Made by a program: the position numbers and the translations under genes
Assembly (NCBI GenBank): GCA_964461835.1
Contig: CAYWVO010000067.1
Location: forward strand, 1 to 12,422
Origin: CAYWVO01 sp964461835
GTDB taxonomy: Bacteria > Zixibacteria > MSB-5A5 > WJJR01 > JAJRUJ01
Length of the DNA: 12,422 bases
Direction: 5' to 3'
The notes under the pieces: model-generated
The model's input: the letters and a program-made list of their open reading frames with translations, nothing else
The model's database searches: none
What the model was told of the DNA's origin: nothing
Shown: positions 1 to 6,391 of the stretch, piece after piece
Numbering within the stretch: the stretch's first letter is position 1
How the letters are laid out: each line of letters opens with the position of its first letter

Positions 1-106
1 GAGCAGACAAAAACAACTGCTGCAATCGGAAAGTTATTCTGAGAACCGCTCTAATGACTACCCCGGCGCGAAATAATCAAACACCCTACAACTTACTATA
101 GTCGTA

Positions 107-155
107 GTGGCCCACCATTGAGGATTGCGCGACAGCGGAATCCGGAATGGTGGGG
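107..155. repeat. Dispersed inverted repeat, copy A (short form)
   Basis: Starts GTGGCCCACCATTG and ends CCGGAATGGTGGGG, so its ends form a CCCACCAT/ATGGTGGG stem. The same end sequences recur at 251-299 and 4669-4713. Copy A lacks the second hairpin (AACCCCAAGC/GCTTGGGGTT) found in the other two copies. Confidence 0.7.
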
Positions 156-250
156 ATTGAGAATGAATGTTGTCAAAACTGGTACTGGTGGCATGGCCGT
201 CTCGGCCATGGTTCACCCCCCGCATACGTCGGGCTGCGACAAAATCCAGG

Positions 251-368
251 GTGGCCCACCATGGAGGGCGCCACGCCGGCGGCACCCGGAATGGTGGGAA
301 GCGCAGAATCATGCCGCCATGGGTGGCAACCCCAAGCGTGTCCGCCGCTGGCGGGGATGCTTGGGGTT
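251..368. repeat. Dispersed inverted repeat, copy B (full form)
   Basis: Two-part element. The first hairpin is CCCACCAT (255-262) with ATGGTGGG (291-298). The second is a perfect 10-bp stem, AACCCCAAGC (328-337) with GCTTGGGGTT (359-368), enclosing an inner CCGCC/GGCGG stem (342-354). It aligns along its length with 4669-4805. No coding potential is evident, so it resembles a non-autonomous intergenic palindromic element (REP or MITE class). Mobility is inferred only from the copy number. Confidence 0.7.
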
Positions 369-416
369 GACGTTGCATGATGTCGAAACCACGTCGCCCG
401 CACTTCCACCACCCCT

Positions 417-441
417 GGACCCCAGCCTCCGCTGGGGTGAC
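417..441. repeat. Short hairpin repeat unit
   Basis: ACCCCAGC and GCTGGGGT form an 8-bp stem, followed by GAC. A 25-nt copy with a single mismatch lies at 12258-12282. This CCCC...GGGGTGAC design resembles intergenic REP-like palindromes known in many bacteria. Confidence 0.65.
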
Positions 442-491
442 AAAACCGGACTCAGGAGTTTCGATCTACCTCAGATCCTCAAATTCTTACT

Positions 492-593
492 CCCTTGCTG
501 CGCAAGGGGAACCGGATCCCCCGTCGCAGCGGGGGATGACAGCAGGGGAGGATGCTGCCGGTTCCAAAGTCGGGCAGACCGGGAGATCTGCCC
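492..593. repeat. Three-hairpin repeat cassette, left copy
   Basis: Three hairpins in a row: CCCTTG/CAAGGG (492-508), ATCCCCCG/CGGGGGAT (516-537, followed by GAC) and GGGCAGA/TCTGCCC (572-593). The same order of hairpin types, with different stem sequences, appears at 12235-12334. No T-run follows any stem, so these are not obvious intrinsic terminators. Confidence 0.6.
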
Positions 594-720
594 CGCGCGG
601 GGAGTCTTGCCACCCGCTCTGGATAAAGCTGCAAATACCGGAAAATCGCGATAGAATTAGTGTTATGTTGTAACATCTCCTGCCGGGAAACGACCAAACG
701 TCGGAAAACAACGGTGGGAG

Positions 721-1737
721 ATGATGAGGTATCCTCAACAACAAGGGAAAACAAAGACGGCGACTTTTCTGCTCCTTGGAACATCTGCGCTCATCATCTT
801 GATCAGTGCCCAGTCCGCCTTGGGCCAGGCCTGTAGCTGCGGGGGTGCTCCGTTGATGGGCTCGCTGGAGTTCCCGACCACCAACAACGGTGCCTGGCGG
901 ATTGGGCTGACCTATGAGTTTCATGAAATTGCGGATGTGGTCTCCGGCAGCACGGAACTAAATGATAACACCCGCCAACGGAATGTCCACTCCGGCCTGC
1001 TGGATATCAGTTACGGGATCACCGATCGCATCTCCGCGTCGGCAATTTTCACGGTCCTCCAGCAGGAACGAGAAACGAACTCGGCAGAGGGGACGGGAGA
1101 GTTTTTACGTACGAGGGGGGTAGGTGACGGTGTGGTGATGATGAAGTCCGATCTCGTCCCCTTTTCGCTTAAGTCGTTCCGTCAACTGGCGATCGGCGCA
1201 GGAATTAAAATCCCGTTCGGCAAGACCTCGCTGACCGCCAACGGCTCGTTGCTCGCCGCGGACATGCAGCCGGGTACTGGTTCCTGGGACGGTGTGCTTT
1301 GGGGGTACGCCTACCAGGGATTTCAACCGATTGCTCCGATCGGAATCCAGGCCAATGCAACGTATCGGATGAATACCGAAAACGACCGCTTTGGCGGCAG
1401 CAATCAGGGCTACAAATTCGGCAATGAATTTATCGCCAATCTAAACGTGCACTACAGTCCGATACCATTGTTTAATTACTCTCTCGGAATGCGCTATCGC
1501 TCGGTAGCTGCCGACCGGTTCGCCGGCCTTGAACTGCCCAACAGCGGCGGTTCGTGGTTCGACCTGGTGCCGGGTATCAATGTGAATATCAATAATTCCT
1601 GGGGTGTCCGCGGCGGTGCGCGGATTCCGGTCTCCCGCGCGCTGGACGGCATCCAACTAACCACCAACTACGCGCTGACCTTTGCCGTGTTCCGCACGTT
1701 TGCCGCGACGCCAAGTATTATCGGGTTGGATAGGTAA
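721..1737 (+). CDS. Exported beta-barrel-like protein, mature start CSCGG
   Basis: A 338-aa protein with a signal peptide (residues about 1-37, hydrophobic core LLLGTSALIILISA, likely cleavage GQA|C). The mature protein would begin CSCGGAPLMGSLE. The rest is rich in alternating polar and hydrophobic stretches with many Gly, Asn, Tyr and Phe residues (for example GAWRIGLTYEF, LLDISYGITDRISASAIFTVL, FNYSLGMRYRS), ending in a strand-like segment. That pattern suggests an outer-membrane beta-barrel, possibly of the putative transporter or phenol-degradation-MetA type; I cannot name a substrate. The Cys is probably not lipidated, because -3 is Gly and -2 is Gln rather than a lipobox. Two ATGs are adjacent (721 and 724) behind GGTGGGAG; 724 gives slightly better spacing. 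The stop codon lies within the ribosome binding site of the next gene, so the two are co-transcribed. Confidence 0.75.
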   Translation: MMRYPQQQGKTKTATFLLLGTSALIILISAQSALGQACSCGGAPLMGSLEFPTTNNGAWRIGLTYEFHEIADVVSGSTELNDNTRQRNVHSGLLDISYGITDRISASAIFTVLQQERETNSAEGTGEFLRTRGVGDGVVMMKSDLVPFSLKSFRQLAIGAGIKIPFGKTSLTANGSLLAADMQPGTGSWDGVLWGYAYQGFQPIAPIGIQANATYRMNTENDRFGGSNQGYKFGNEFIANLNVHYSPIPLFNYSLGMRYRSVAADRFAGLELPNSGGSWFDLVPGINVNINNSWGVRGGARIPVSRALDGIQLTTNYALTFAVFRTFAATPSIIGLDR

Positions 1738-1742
1738 GGAGG
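1735..1742 (+). promoter_or_regulatory. Perfect Shine-Dalgarno overlapping a stop codon
   Basis: TAAGGAGG is fully complementary to the 3' end of 16S rRNA and lies 5 nt before the ATG at 1748. Its first three bases are the stop codon of the upstream barrel gene. This fixes the start of the DUF3179 lipoprotein and implies translational coupling. Confidence 0.85.
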
Positions 1743-1747
1743 ACTCA

Positions 1748-2815
1748 ATGAAACGCGTATTTTTGATGCCAGTATTTTCCCTACTTATCACGGGTCTGGC
1801 CCTGGGATGCAGCAACGAAGTCAGCGTCAACGGCGGTGGTGGTGGCGAGTGGTTGATCCCGGCAGAACAGGTGTTGGATGGTGGCCCGGGTCGCGACGGG
1901 ATTCCCGCGCTCAGCAACCCGCTGTTGATCAAGGCGTCGGAAGCGACGCAGGTCAATCCCGGCGATCTGGTGATCGGGATCAAACTGGGAGATGATATCC
2001 GCGCGTATCCGCATTCAATTCTGGACTGGCACGAAATTATCAACCACGGCACCTCAAAAATCCCGTACGCAATCACCTATTGTCCGCTGACCGGGTCAGG
2101 CATGGCCTGGAACCGGTTTGTCAATGGGTCGCTGACATCGTTCGGTGTCTCCGGCATGTTGTATAATTCTAATCTTATTCCTTTTGACCGCTCCACTGGC
2201 AGTAATTGGTCGCAGATGTTGTTGCGGTGTGTCAACGGTACGCTCAGCGGCACCGAACCGGAACTCTTGCCGGTGGTCGAAACCAGCTGGCAAACCTGGA
2301 AGACCATGTACCCCGAAACGCGCGTTGTCTCAACCACTACCGGTTATGACCGGCCGTACGGTGAATATCCCTACGAGGATTACCGCACTAACCACGACCG
2401 GCTCTTGTTCCCGATTGCCAATGATGATGATCGCCTGCCACGCAAGCAACGGGTGCTGGGGGTAATCACTGAATCGGCGGTGACGGTCTATCAATTGACG
2501 TCCTTTGGCTTCGGCACCAGTGTCATTAACGACGATGTTGGCGGCATACCGATAGTAGCAGTCGGCAACCAGACCGGTAAGTTCGCCGTCGCGTTCGAGC
2601 GCACGCTCCCCGATGGTACTATCTTGAGTTTCTCCTCAACTGAGGAGACCCTGCCACGTGCAATGATCGATGACGAGGGCACAACGTGGGATCTCTTCGG
2701 TCACGCTGTCTCCGGCCCGCGCAGCGGTGAACAATTGGCTCCGGCGAAATCATATATTGCCTTCTGGTTCGCTTGGGTAGCATTTTATCCAGACGTCGAA
2801 ATCCACGGCCGGTAA
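1748..2815 (+). CDS. DUF3179 lipoprotein (Cys form)
   Basis: A 355-aa protein of the DUF3179 family (Pfam PF11376), whose biochemical role is unknown. Residues 1-20 are a lipoprotein signal ending LALG|C21, so the mature protein is anchored to a membrane by lipidated Cys21. Family hallmarks are visible: DDIRAYPHSILDWHEIINH (82-100), the conserved TYCPLTGSGMAW (110-121, Cys112), ETSWQTWKTMYPETRV (178-193), DYRTNHDRLLFP (211-222) and the C-terminal FWFAWVAFYPD (339-349). Unlike the relative at 6392-7426, the CPLT motif has Thr where that protein has its second Cys. The start at 1748 is chosen over an in-frame ATG at 1682 because of the perfect SD and the signal peptide directly after it. It is second in an operon with the barrel-like protein, so both likely act in the envelope. 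Its stop is one base from the stop of the convergent serpin gene. Confidence 0.88.
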   Translation: MKRVFLMPVFSLLITGLALGCSNEVSVNGGGGGEWLIPAEQVLDGGPGRDGIPALSNPLLIKASEATQVNPGDLVIGIKLGDDIRAYPHSILDWHEIINHGTSKIPYAITYCPLTGSGMAWNRFVNGSLTSFGVSGMLYNSNLIPFDRSTGSNWSQMLLRCVNGTLSGTEPELLPVVETSWQTWKTMYPETRVVSTTTGYDRPYGEYPYEDYRTNHDRLLFPIANDDDRLPRKQRVLGVITESAVTVYQLTSFGFGTSVINDDVGGIPIVAVGNQTGKFAVAFERTLPDGTILSFSSTEETLPRAMIDDEGTTWDLFGHAVSGPRSGEQLAPAKSYIAFWFAWVAFYPDVEIHGR

Positions 2816-2816
2816 C

Positions 2817-4370
2817 CTACTTCACCAGGGTCATCTTCTTGGTGGCCGTATGATTGCCGGCGGTCACTCGATAAAAGTAAATACCCGACGCTGCGTCTGC
2901 GGCATCCCAATGCAGCGTGACATATCCCGCGCCGGAGTGTCCCACATACTCTTGAATCAATTGGCCGACGATATTGTAAATGTGCACTTGCCAGTCAGTT
3001 TCCACCGGCAAGGCAAAACGGATCTTGGTCCTGGAATTAAATGGATTCGGGTAATTCTGTTCCAGCGCGAAATCGAGTGCACGTTCGCCGTCTTGATTAT
3101 CGCCCGTATCGAAAATACCACTGGGACCAAGGCTTACGTTGCTGGTCGGCTCAACCACCGTGCCTAAAAAGAGCAGCGTTCCGGTTACCTTGTCTCTGAT
3201 GGCGAAGAAAAACGGGCGGTCAACATACATAGTGAAACCGGGAAACGGATCGCCTGAGTCACCTGCCAAAATGACAATTGTCACGGCAGCCGCCTCGGTG
3301 CCTTGTTCATTGACGCCAATTGCGGTGCAGTGCTTGATTTCATCAATCCACAGAGGCATGCTGGTTGTTATGCCGGTAAAATCGGCATGGTCACGATCAA
3401 ATGCCAGTTCCATGCCGAGGTCAGTGAGCAGCTGCTTTAATCCCACTTCGTAATTCATGTTGAACCTCGGAATCATCACGTGACCCATTGAGTCGACCAT
3501 CTCACTCATCCATTGGCCCCACGTCTCGGTAGAAAGCAGTTGAAGCACCTCCCCAACACTCACGTCTTCCTGCGGAAGGAGTATGGTCATACAATAATCA
3601 CCATCACCGTACGGCAAATCAACAGCTTGAAAAAATTCATTTTCATAATACGGGAATCTTGCGTCTTTGACCATGAATTGGCATTCGATATCCTTTGAAA
3701 GCGAATGGAAATGACTTTCAATTGTCTCCAGGGTATCGAATTTGTCGGTCCAGGTGGCATTGAAATAGAGTGCATTGATCAGGAACATCATGGTCAAGGG
3801 GTCGATATACTGAATGATCTCGTCAATCTTACCGGCTGTTTTTTGCGATATCCATTCATTGATGCTGTCGGGTGCATCCGGTCGATTGAAATCCAAACCG
3901 AAAATATCCGCGTCATAATACCCGGCACATTCATCCAAAAAATCCTGTTTTACGTCAAATCCCAGACGATACCACGCAGAGTTGGCAATCCCGACCTGTA
4001 CCGCGGTATCCCGAGCCACCAGATTGGTTGCCAAGGGTAGATAGGTCGTCTGCAAATCTTCCATAGTGAGGTCCGCCAGATGGAGTGTTTCAAGGATTTC
4101 GTTCTGGGTTGTTCCTCTCGCTCCGTTGGTGGCCAGTGCCAACGCCACCCAGATACTCAAAGGCGAAATAAAAAGGTCATCGTCTCCTTCAACACCATTT
4201 ATCGCTTTTAACAGATCAAACCCCAACTGGTTGGAGGAGGCGACAATTCTGTCTTCCGTGGCCGACTGTTGCGAGACGAAGGGGGCAGAAAATGTGTGTT
4301 TGCCCCAATGACCGACCAGGATAATGACTGCGATAATGATGGCCGCCTGAGATAAACGTCGCTTTGCCAT
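2817..4370 (-). CDS. Secreted serpin with C-terminal sorting domain
   Basis: A 517-aa serine protease inhibitor of the serpin superfamily. Residues 1-29 are an export signal (AAIIIAVIILVG core). The serpin fold spans about 43-408, with family motifs NGARGTTQNEILETL (82-96), NALYFNATWTDKF (199-211) and DRPFFFAIRDKVTGTLLFLG (384-403). The reactive loop has an inhibitory hinge, EQGTEAAAV (355-363; P17 Glu, P15 Gly, P14 Thr, small residues P12-P10), so it should trap proteases. By alignment with antithrombin (TAVVIAGRS against TIVILAGDS), P1 is Asp371 and P1' Ser372. Residues 433-517 are a separate secretion-sorting domain (QNYPNPFNSRTKIRFALP, YNIVGQLI, SGIYFYRV, final KKMTLVK). Cys residues are few. 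A TTG 8 codons upstream (4394) is possible, but ATG 4370 has GGAAAGGA at suitable spacing. The gene ends one base from the convergent DUF3179 gene. It probably protects the cell surface from foreign or own proteases; that role is inferred. Confidence 0.93.
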   Translation of the reverse strand: MAKRRLSQAAIIIAVIILVGHWGKHTFSAPFVSQQSATEDRIVASSNQLGFDLLKAINGVEGDDDLFISPLSIWVALALATNGARGTTQNEILETLHLADLTMEDLQTTYLPLATNLVARDTAVQVGIANSAWYRLGFDVKQDFLDECAGYYDADIFGLDFNRPDAPDSINEWISQKTAGKIDEIIQYIDPLTMMFLINALYFNATWTDKFDTLETIESHFHSLSKDIECQFMVKDARFPYYENEFFQAVDLPYGDGDYCMTILLPQEDVSVGEVLQLLSTETWGQWMSEMVDSMGHVMIPRFNMNYEVGLKQLLTDLGMELAFDRDHADFTGITTSMPLWIDEIKHCTAIGVNEQGTEAAAVTIVILAGDSGDPFPGFTMYVDRPFFFAIRDKVTGTLLFLGTVVEPTSNVSLGPSGIFDTGDNQDGERALDFALEQNYPNPFNSRTKIRFALPVETDWQVHIYNIVGQLIQEYVGHSGAGYVTLHWDAADAASGIYFYRVTAGNHTATKKMTLVK

Positions 4371-4499
4371 GGGTTTTCCTTTCCAAACATTCAATTTGCA
4401 TCAGGTATGGCTGAATTAATCCGCCACCTTACAATGATCAATGCCGCCCCGGCAATGTAAACAGCCGGATTGACTGCATTTCTTTTAAGTACTAACCGG

Positions 4500-4523
4500 G
4501 TGTATCATGGATGCATGATACAC
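4500..4523. repeat. Perfect 10-bp inverted repeat
   Basis: GTGTATCATG (4500-4509) pairs perfectly with CATGATACAC (4514-4523) around a 4-nt centre, GATG. It lies 130 bp upstream of the serpin start. No T-run follows on either strand, so a protein-binding operator or an RNA hairpin is as likely as a terminator. It overlaps the stop codon of the putative mini-peptide. Confidence 0.6.
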
Positions 4524-4648
4524 GCGGACCGGTTTGGATCACAGTTGAACGAGTAGCAGTAACCGTAGTCGAATGATCCGTAGACGCAGTTGATCATTTC
4601 AACTGTTCCCCGTTCATTAAAAATGGGCAGGTGAGGACTCTGAGTCAA
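4505..4648 (-). CDS. Possible Cys-rich mini-peptide (30-47 aa)
   Basis: On the minus strand a short frame reads MINCVYGSFDYGYCYSFNC, then DPNRSACIMHP and TGA. It starts at ATG 4597 (30 aa) or possibly at TTG 4648 (47 aa, adding LTQSPHLPIFNERGTVE). The frame is closed by TAG a few codons further up. Four Cys (4, 14, 19, 26 from the ATG) and many Tyr/Phe make it look protein-like rather than random. Against it: weak ribosome binding sites, no signal peptide in frame, and overlap with inverted repeats. It might instead be the remnant of a decayed secreted protein. I do not recognise a family. Confidence 0.22.
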   Translation of the reverse strand: MTQSPHLPIFNERGTVEMINCVYGSFDYGYCYSFNCDPNRSACIMHP

Positions 4649-4668
4649 GGAATACTTCTACAAATCGG

Positions 4669-4805
4669 GTGGCCCACCACGAAGGGTAACGCCAAGCGGT
4701 ACCCGGAATGGTGGTGAGCACAGAATCATCCCGCAATGGGGGCAACCTCAAGCTTGTCCGCCTTGGGCGGGGCGTTCCCGGTGATAGCGGGGACGGCTTG
4801 GGGTT
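4669..4805. repeat. Dispersed inverted repeat, copy C (full form)
   Basis: Begins GTGGCCCACCA, has CCCGGAATGGTGG at 4702-4713, and carries AACCTCAAGC (4744-4753) pairing with GCTTGGGGTT (4796-4805) with one G-T wobble. It aligns with 251-368, including the shared CAGAATCAT and GTCCGCC segments, and is longer between the second pair of arms by an insertion around 4771-4790. Confidence 0.7.
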
Positions 4806-4850
4806 GGAGCTGGTGCCGCACTCAATGGCTCCGCGGCAGGCAGAGAGAAA

Positions 4851-6335
4851 TCAGATCACGGTCCGTTTTATCTGCTCCATCGCCGCCCGCATCTTCTTCC
4901 CCTGTTCTTCGGCACCCGGCTTTTCGGCCAACGCAAACATCGCCTTTTTATACGCCTCGACCCCCGGCTGAATGAACGGATTAATCCCGAAGAGATACCC
5001 GGAGACCGCTACCGACCGCTCCAGCAGGAAATATATCTGGCCCAGATTGAACGCATTCCGCCGGGGCACCGTCACGGTCATGTTGGGTACCCCGCCGCGG
5101 GCATGGGCGTATGCCGGACCGTCTATCACCAGTTGATTAACGAAATTCAAATCATGTCCGGCATCCGGCAGGTAATTCAAGCCATCCAGGTTTTCCTGAT
5201 CACGGGGGATCGTCACCGTGTTATCACTTTCCTCCAGGCGAAGGAATGTCTCCAGAATATTCCGCTCGCCCTCCTGCACCATCTGGCCGTTGGCATGCAG
5301 TTTTTCGGAATACAAAGACGGCGACACCCACAGTCCTTTGCCCTGATGTCCTTCGCTTTCGGGGAAAAGTTGCTCCATCCACCGCGCAACGTCATAGAGC
5401 GCAGTTGCGTTGGTTGCCACTACTTCAATCTTTTTCCCCTTACGCCAGGACAGATAGCGAATTGCCGCGTGCACCAGTGCCGGGTTTTCCCAAAATTCGT
5501 CGGTCTCGGTGCGGGCTTTCATGTGCCGGAATCCGGCGACAAATTCGTGAATATCGATACCCGCCACCGCCAGGCCGAACAAGCCAACATCGGTCAACAC
5601 GGAGAACCGCCCGCCGACATCATCGGGAACCACGAATGAATGGTATCCCTTCTGCTCGGTCAACGTGCGCAGCGCACCTTTTGCTTTGTCGGTGGTGGCG
5701 ATAATATACTCGGCGGCGCGATCGCCAAGCCGCTCCTCCAACAGTGAACGGAGGATGCGAAAAGCGATCGCGGTCTCGGCAGTCGTGCCGGACTTGGAGA
5801 TGACATGAACGCCAATCCGTTTGTCCTCCAGCAGATCCAGCGTATCGCGCAGGTAGTCCGGATCGGTATTTTGACCCAAAACATACATCTCGGGCCGGTC
5901 GCCTCGTTGCTCCCTAGTCAATTGGTTGTAGTAGGTATGCGTTAGCGCATTAACAGTAGCTGCAATTCCCAAATACGAACCGCCGATTCCAGCGGAGATG
6001 AATACATCGATTTTCCCGGCTAATTGGTCTGCGACAGCACAGACATCGTCGAGATGGCTTTCTGTAATCTCATCCGGCAGCGACTGCCAGCCCAGCATCA
6101 CCGTGTCACCGTCCCGGCAGTCTCCCTCACCACGCTTCAGTCTCTGATGTTGCTCGACAACAGATGGTGCCACCCCTGATAATTCGTCGCGGGAAATAAA
6201 CGGCCCGTCCCCGTAATCGGCCAGGATATTGGTAATATCAATTGATATCTTATTCGCCGAACGAAATCCCTTATCCGGATTGAAATTCCGATTACGCGTC
6301 TTACGTTCAAGTTGTCGCTGGATGGTTTTATTCAC
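4851..6335 (-). CDS. pgi: Glucose-6-phosphate isomerase
   Basis: Cytosolic enzyme interconverting glucose 6-phosphate and fructose 6-phosphate in glycolysis and gluconeogenesis. The 494-aa product carries the SIS-domain sugar-phosphate motifs GIGGSYLG (116-123) and SKSGTTAET (180-188), the signature GGRFSVLTDVGLFG (241-254, Arg243), PESEGHQGKG (325-334; Glu326 aligns with the catalytic Glu), LHANGQ (346-351; His347) and QPGVEAYKKAMFAL (456-469; Lys463 aligns with the active-site Lys of rabbit PGI). The QPGVEAYKK form is like the Bacillus-type enzymes. The start is GTG at 6335; the preceding SD is weak (AAGAGAATCC), but a stop lies in frame upstream and no better start exists before the conserved core. 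It lies 56 bp downstream of the selenoprotein-like DUF3179 gene on the same strand, so a shared transcript is plausible. All expected catalytic residues are present. Confidence 0.95.
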   Translation of the reverse strand: MNKTIQRQLERKTRNRNFNPDKGFRSANKISIDITNILADYGDGPFISRDELSGVAPSVVEQHQRLKRGEGDCRDGDTVMLGWQSLPDEITESHLDDVCAVADQLAGKIDVFISAGIGGSYLGIAATVNALTHTYYNQLTREQRGDRPEMYVLGQNTDPDYLRDTLDLLEDKRIGVHVISKSGTTAETAIAFRILRSLLEERLGDRAAEYIIATTDKAKGALRTLTEQKGYHSFVVPDDVGGRFSVLTDVGLFGLAVAGIDIHEFVAGFRHMKARTETDEFWENPALVHAAIRYLSWRKGKKIEVVATNATALYDVARWMEQLFPESEGHQGKGLWVSPSLYSEKLHANGQMVQEGERNILETFLRLEESDNTVTIPRDQENLDGLNYLPDAGHDLNFVNQLVIDGPAYAHARGGVPNMTVTVPRRNAFNLGQIYFLLERSVAVSGYLFGINPFIQPGVEAYKKAMFALAEKPGAEEQGKKMRAAMEQIKRTVI

Positions 6336-6391
6336 CGGGGATTCTCTTGTCAGTATTGGCTGTCTTACTCAAGAGTCTCGTGAACGTGTGT

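Larger units (their letters stand above)
1..720. other. Gene-poor repeat-rich spacer
   Basis: I find no convincing complete gene here. Open frames in this stretch run through inverted repeats, are rich in Pro/Trp/Arg, and overlap one another on both strands, so I treat them as spurious. The first 42 to 76 bases are open in more than one plus-strand frame and could be the last codons of an upstream gene, but nothing identifies it. The rest holds two copies of a dispersed repeat (107-155 and 251-368), a 25-nt hairpin unit (417-441) and a run of three hairpins (492-593). Just before the first gene lies a small dyad, TGTTA-N5-TAACA at 661-675, and a TAGAAT box at 652-657 that could be a -10 element, with only a weak -35. 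Confidence 0.6.
4371..4850. other. Spacer between pgi and serpin genes
   Basis: Holds the serpin upstream region (4371-4499; no strong promoter recognised), a perfect dyad (4500-4523), a possible Cys-rich mini-peptide on the minus strand (4505-4648), a second dyad (4587-4605, CAGTTGA-N5-TCAACTG), and repeat copy C (4669-4805). The segment just after the pgi stop has no recognisable intrinsic terminator. Confidence 0.6.

Noticed and set aside
118..654. A 178-aa plus-strand open frame in the left spacer
   Set aside because: It runs through palindromic repeats, is rich in Pro/Arg/Trp/Gly, overlaps other open frames on both strands, and has no recognisable domain.
5103..5639. A 178-aa plus-strand open frame
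   Set aside because: It is antisense to pgi with no motif of its own.
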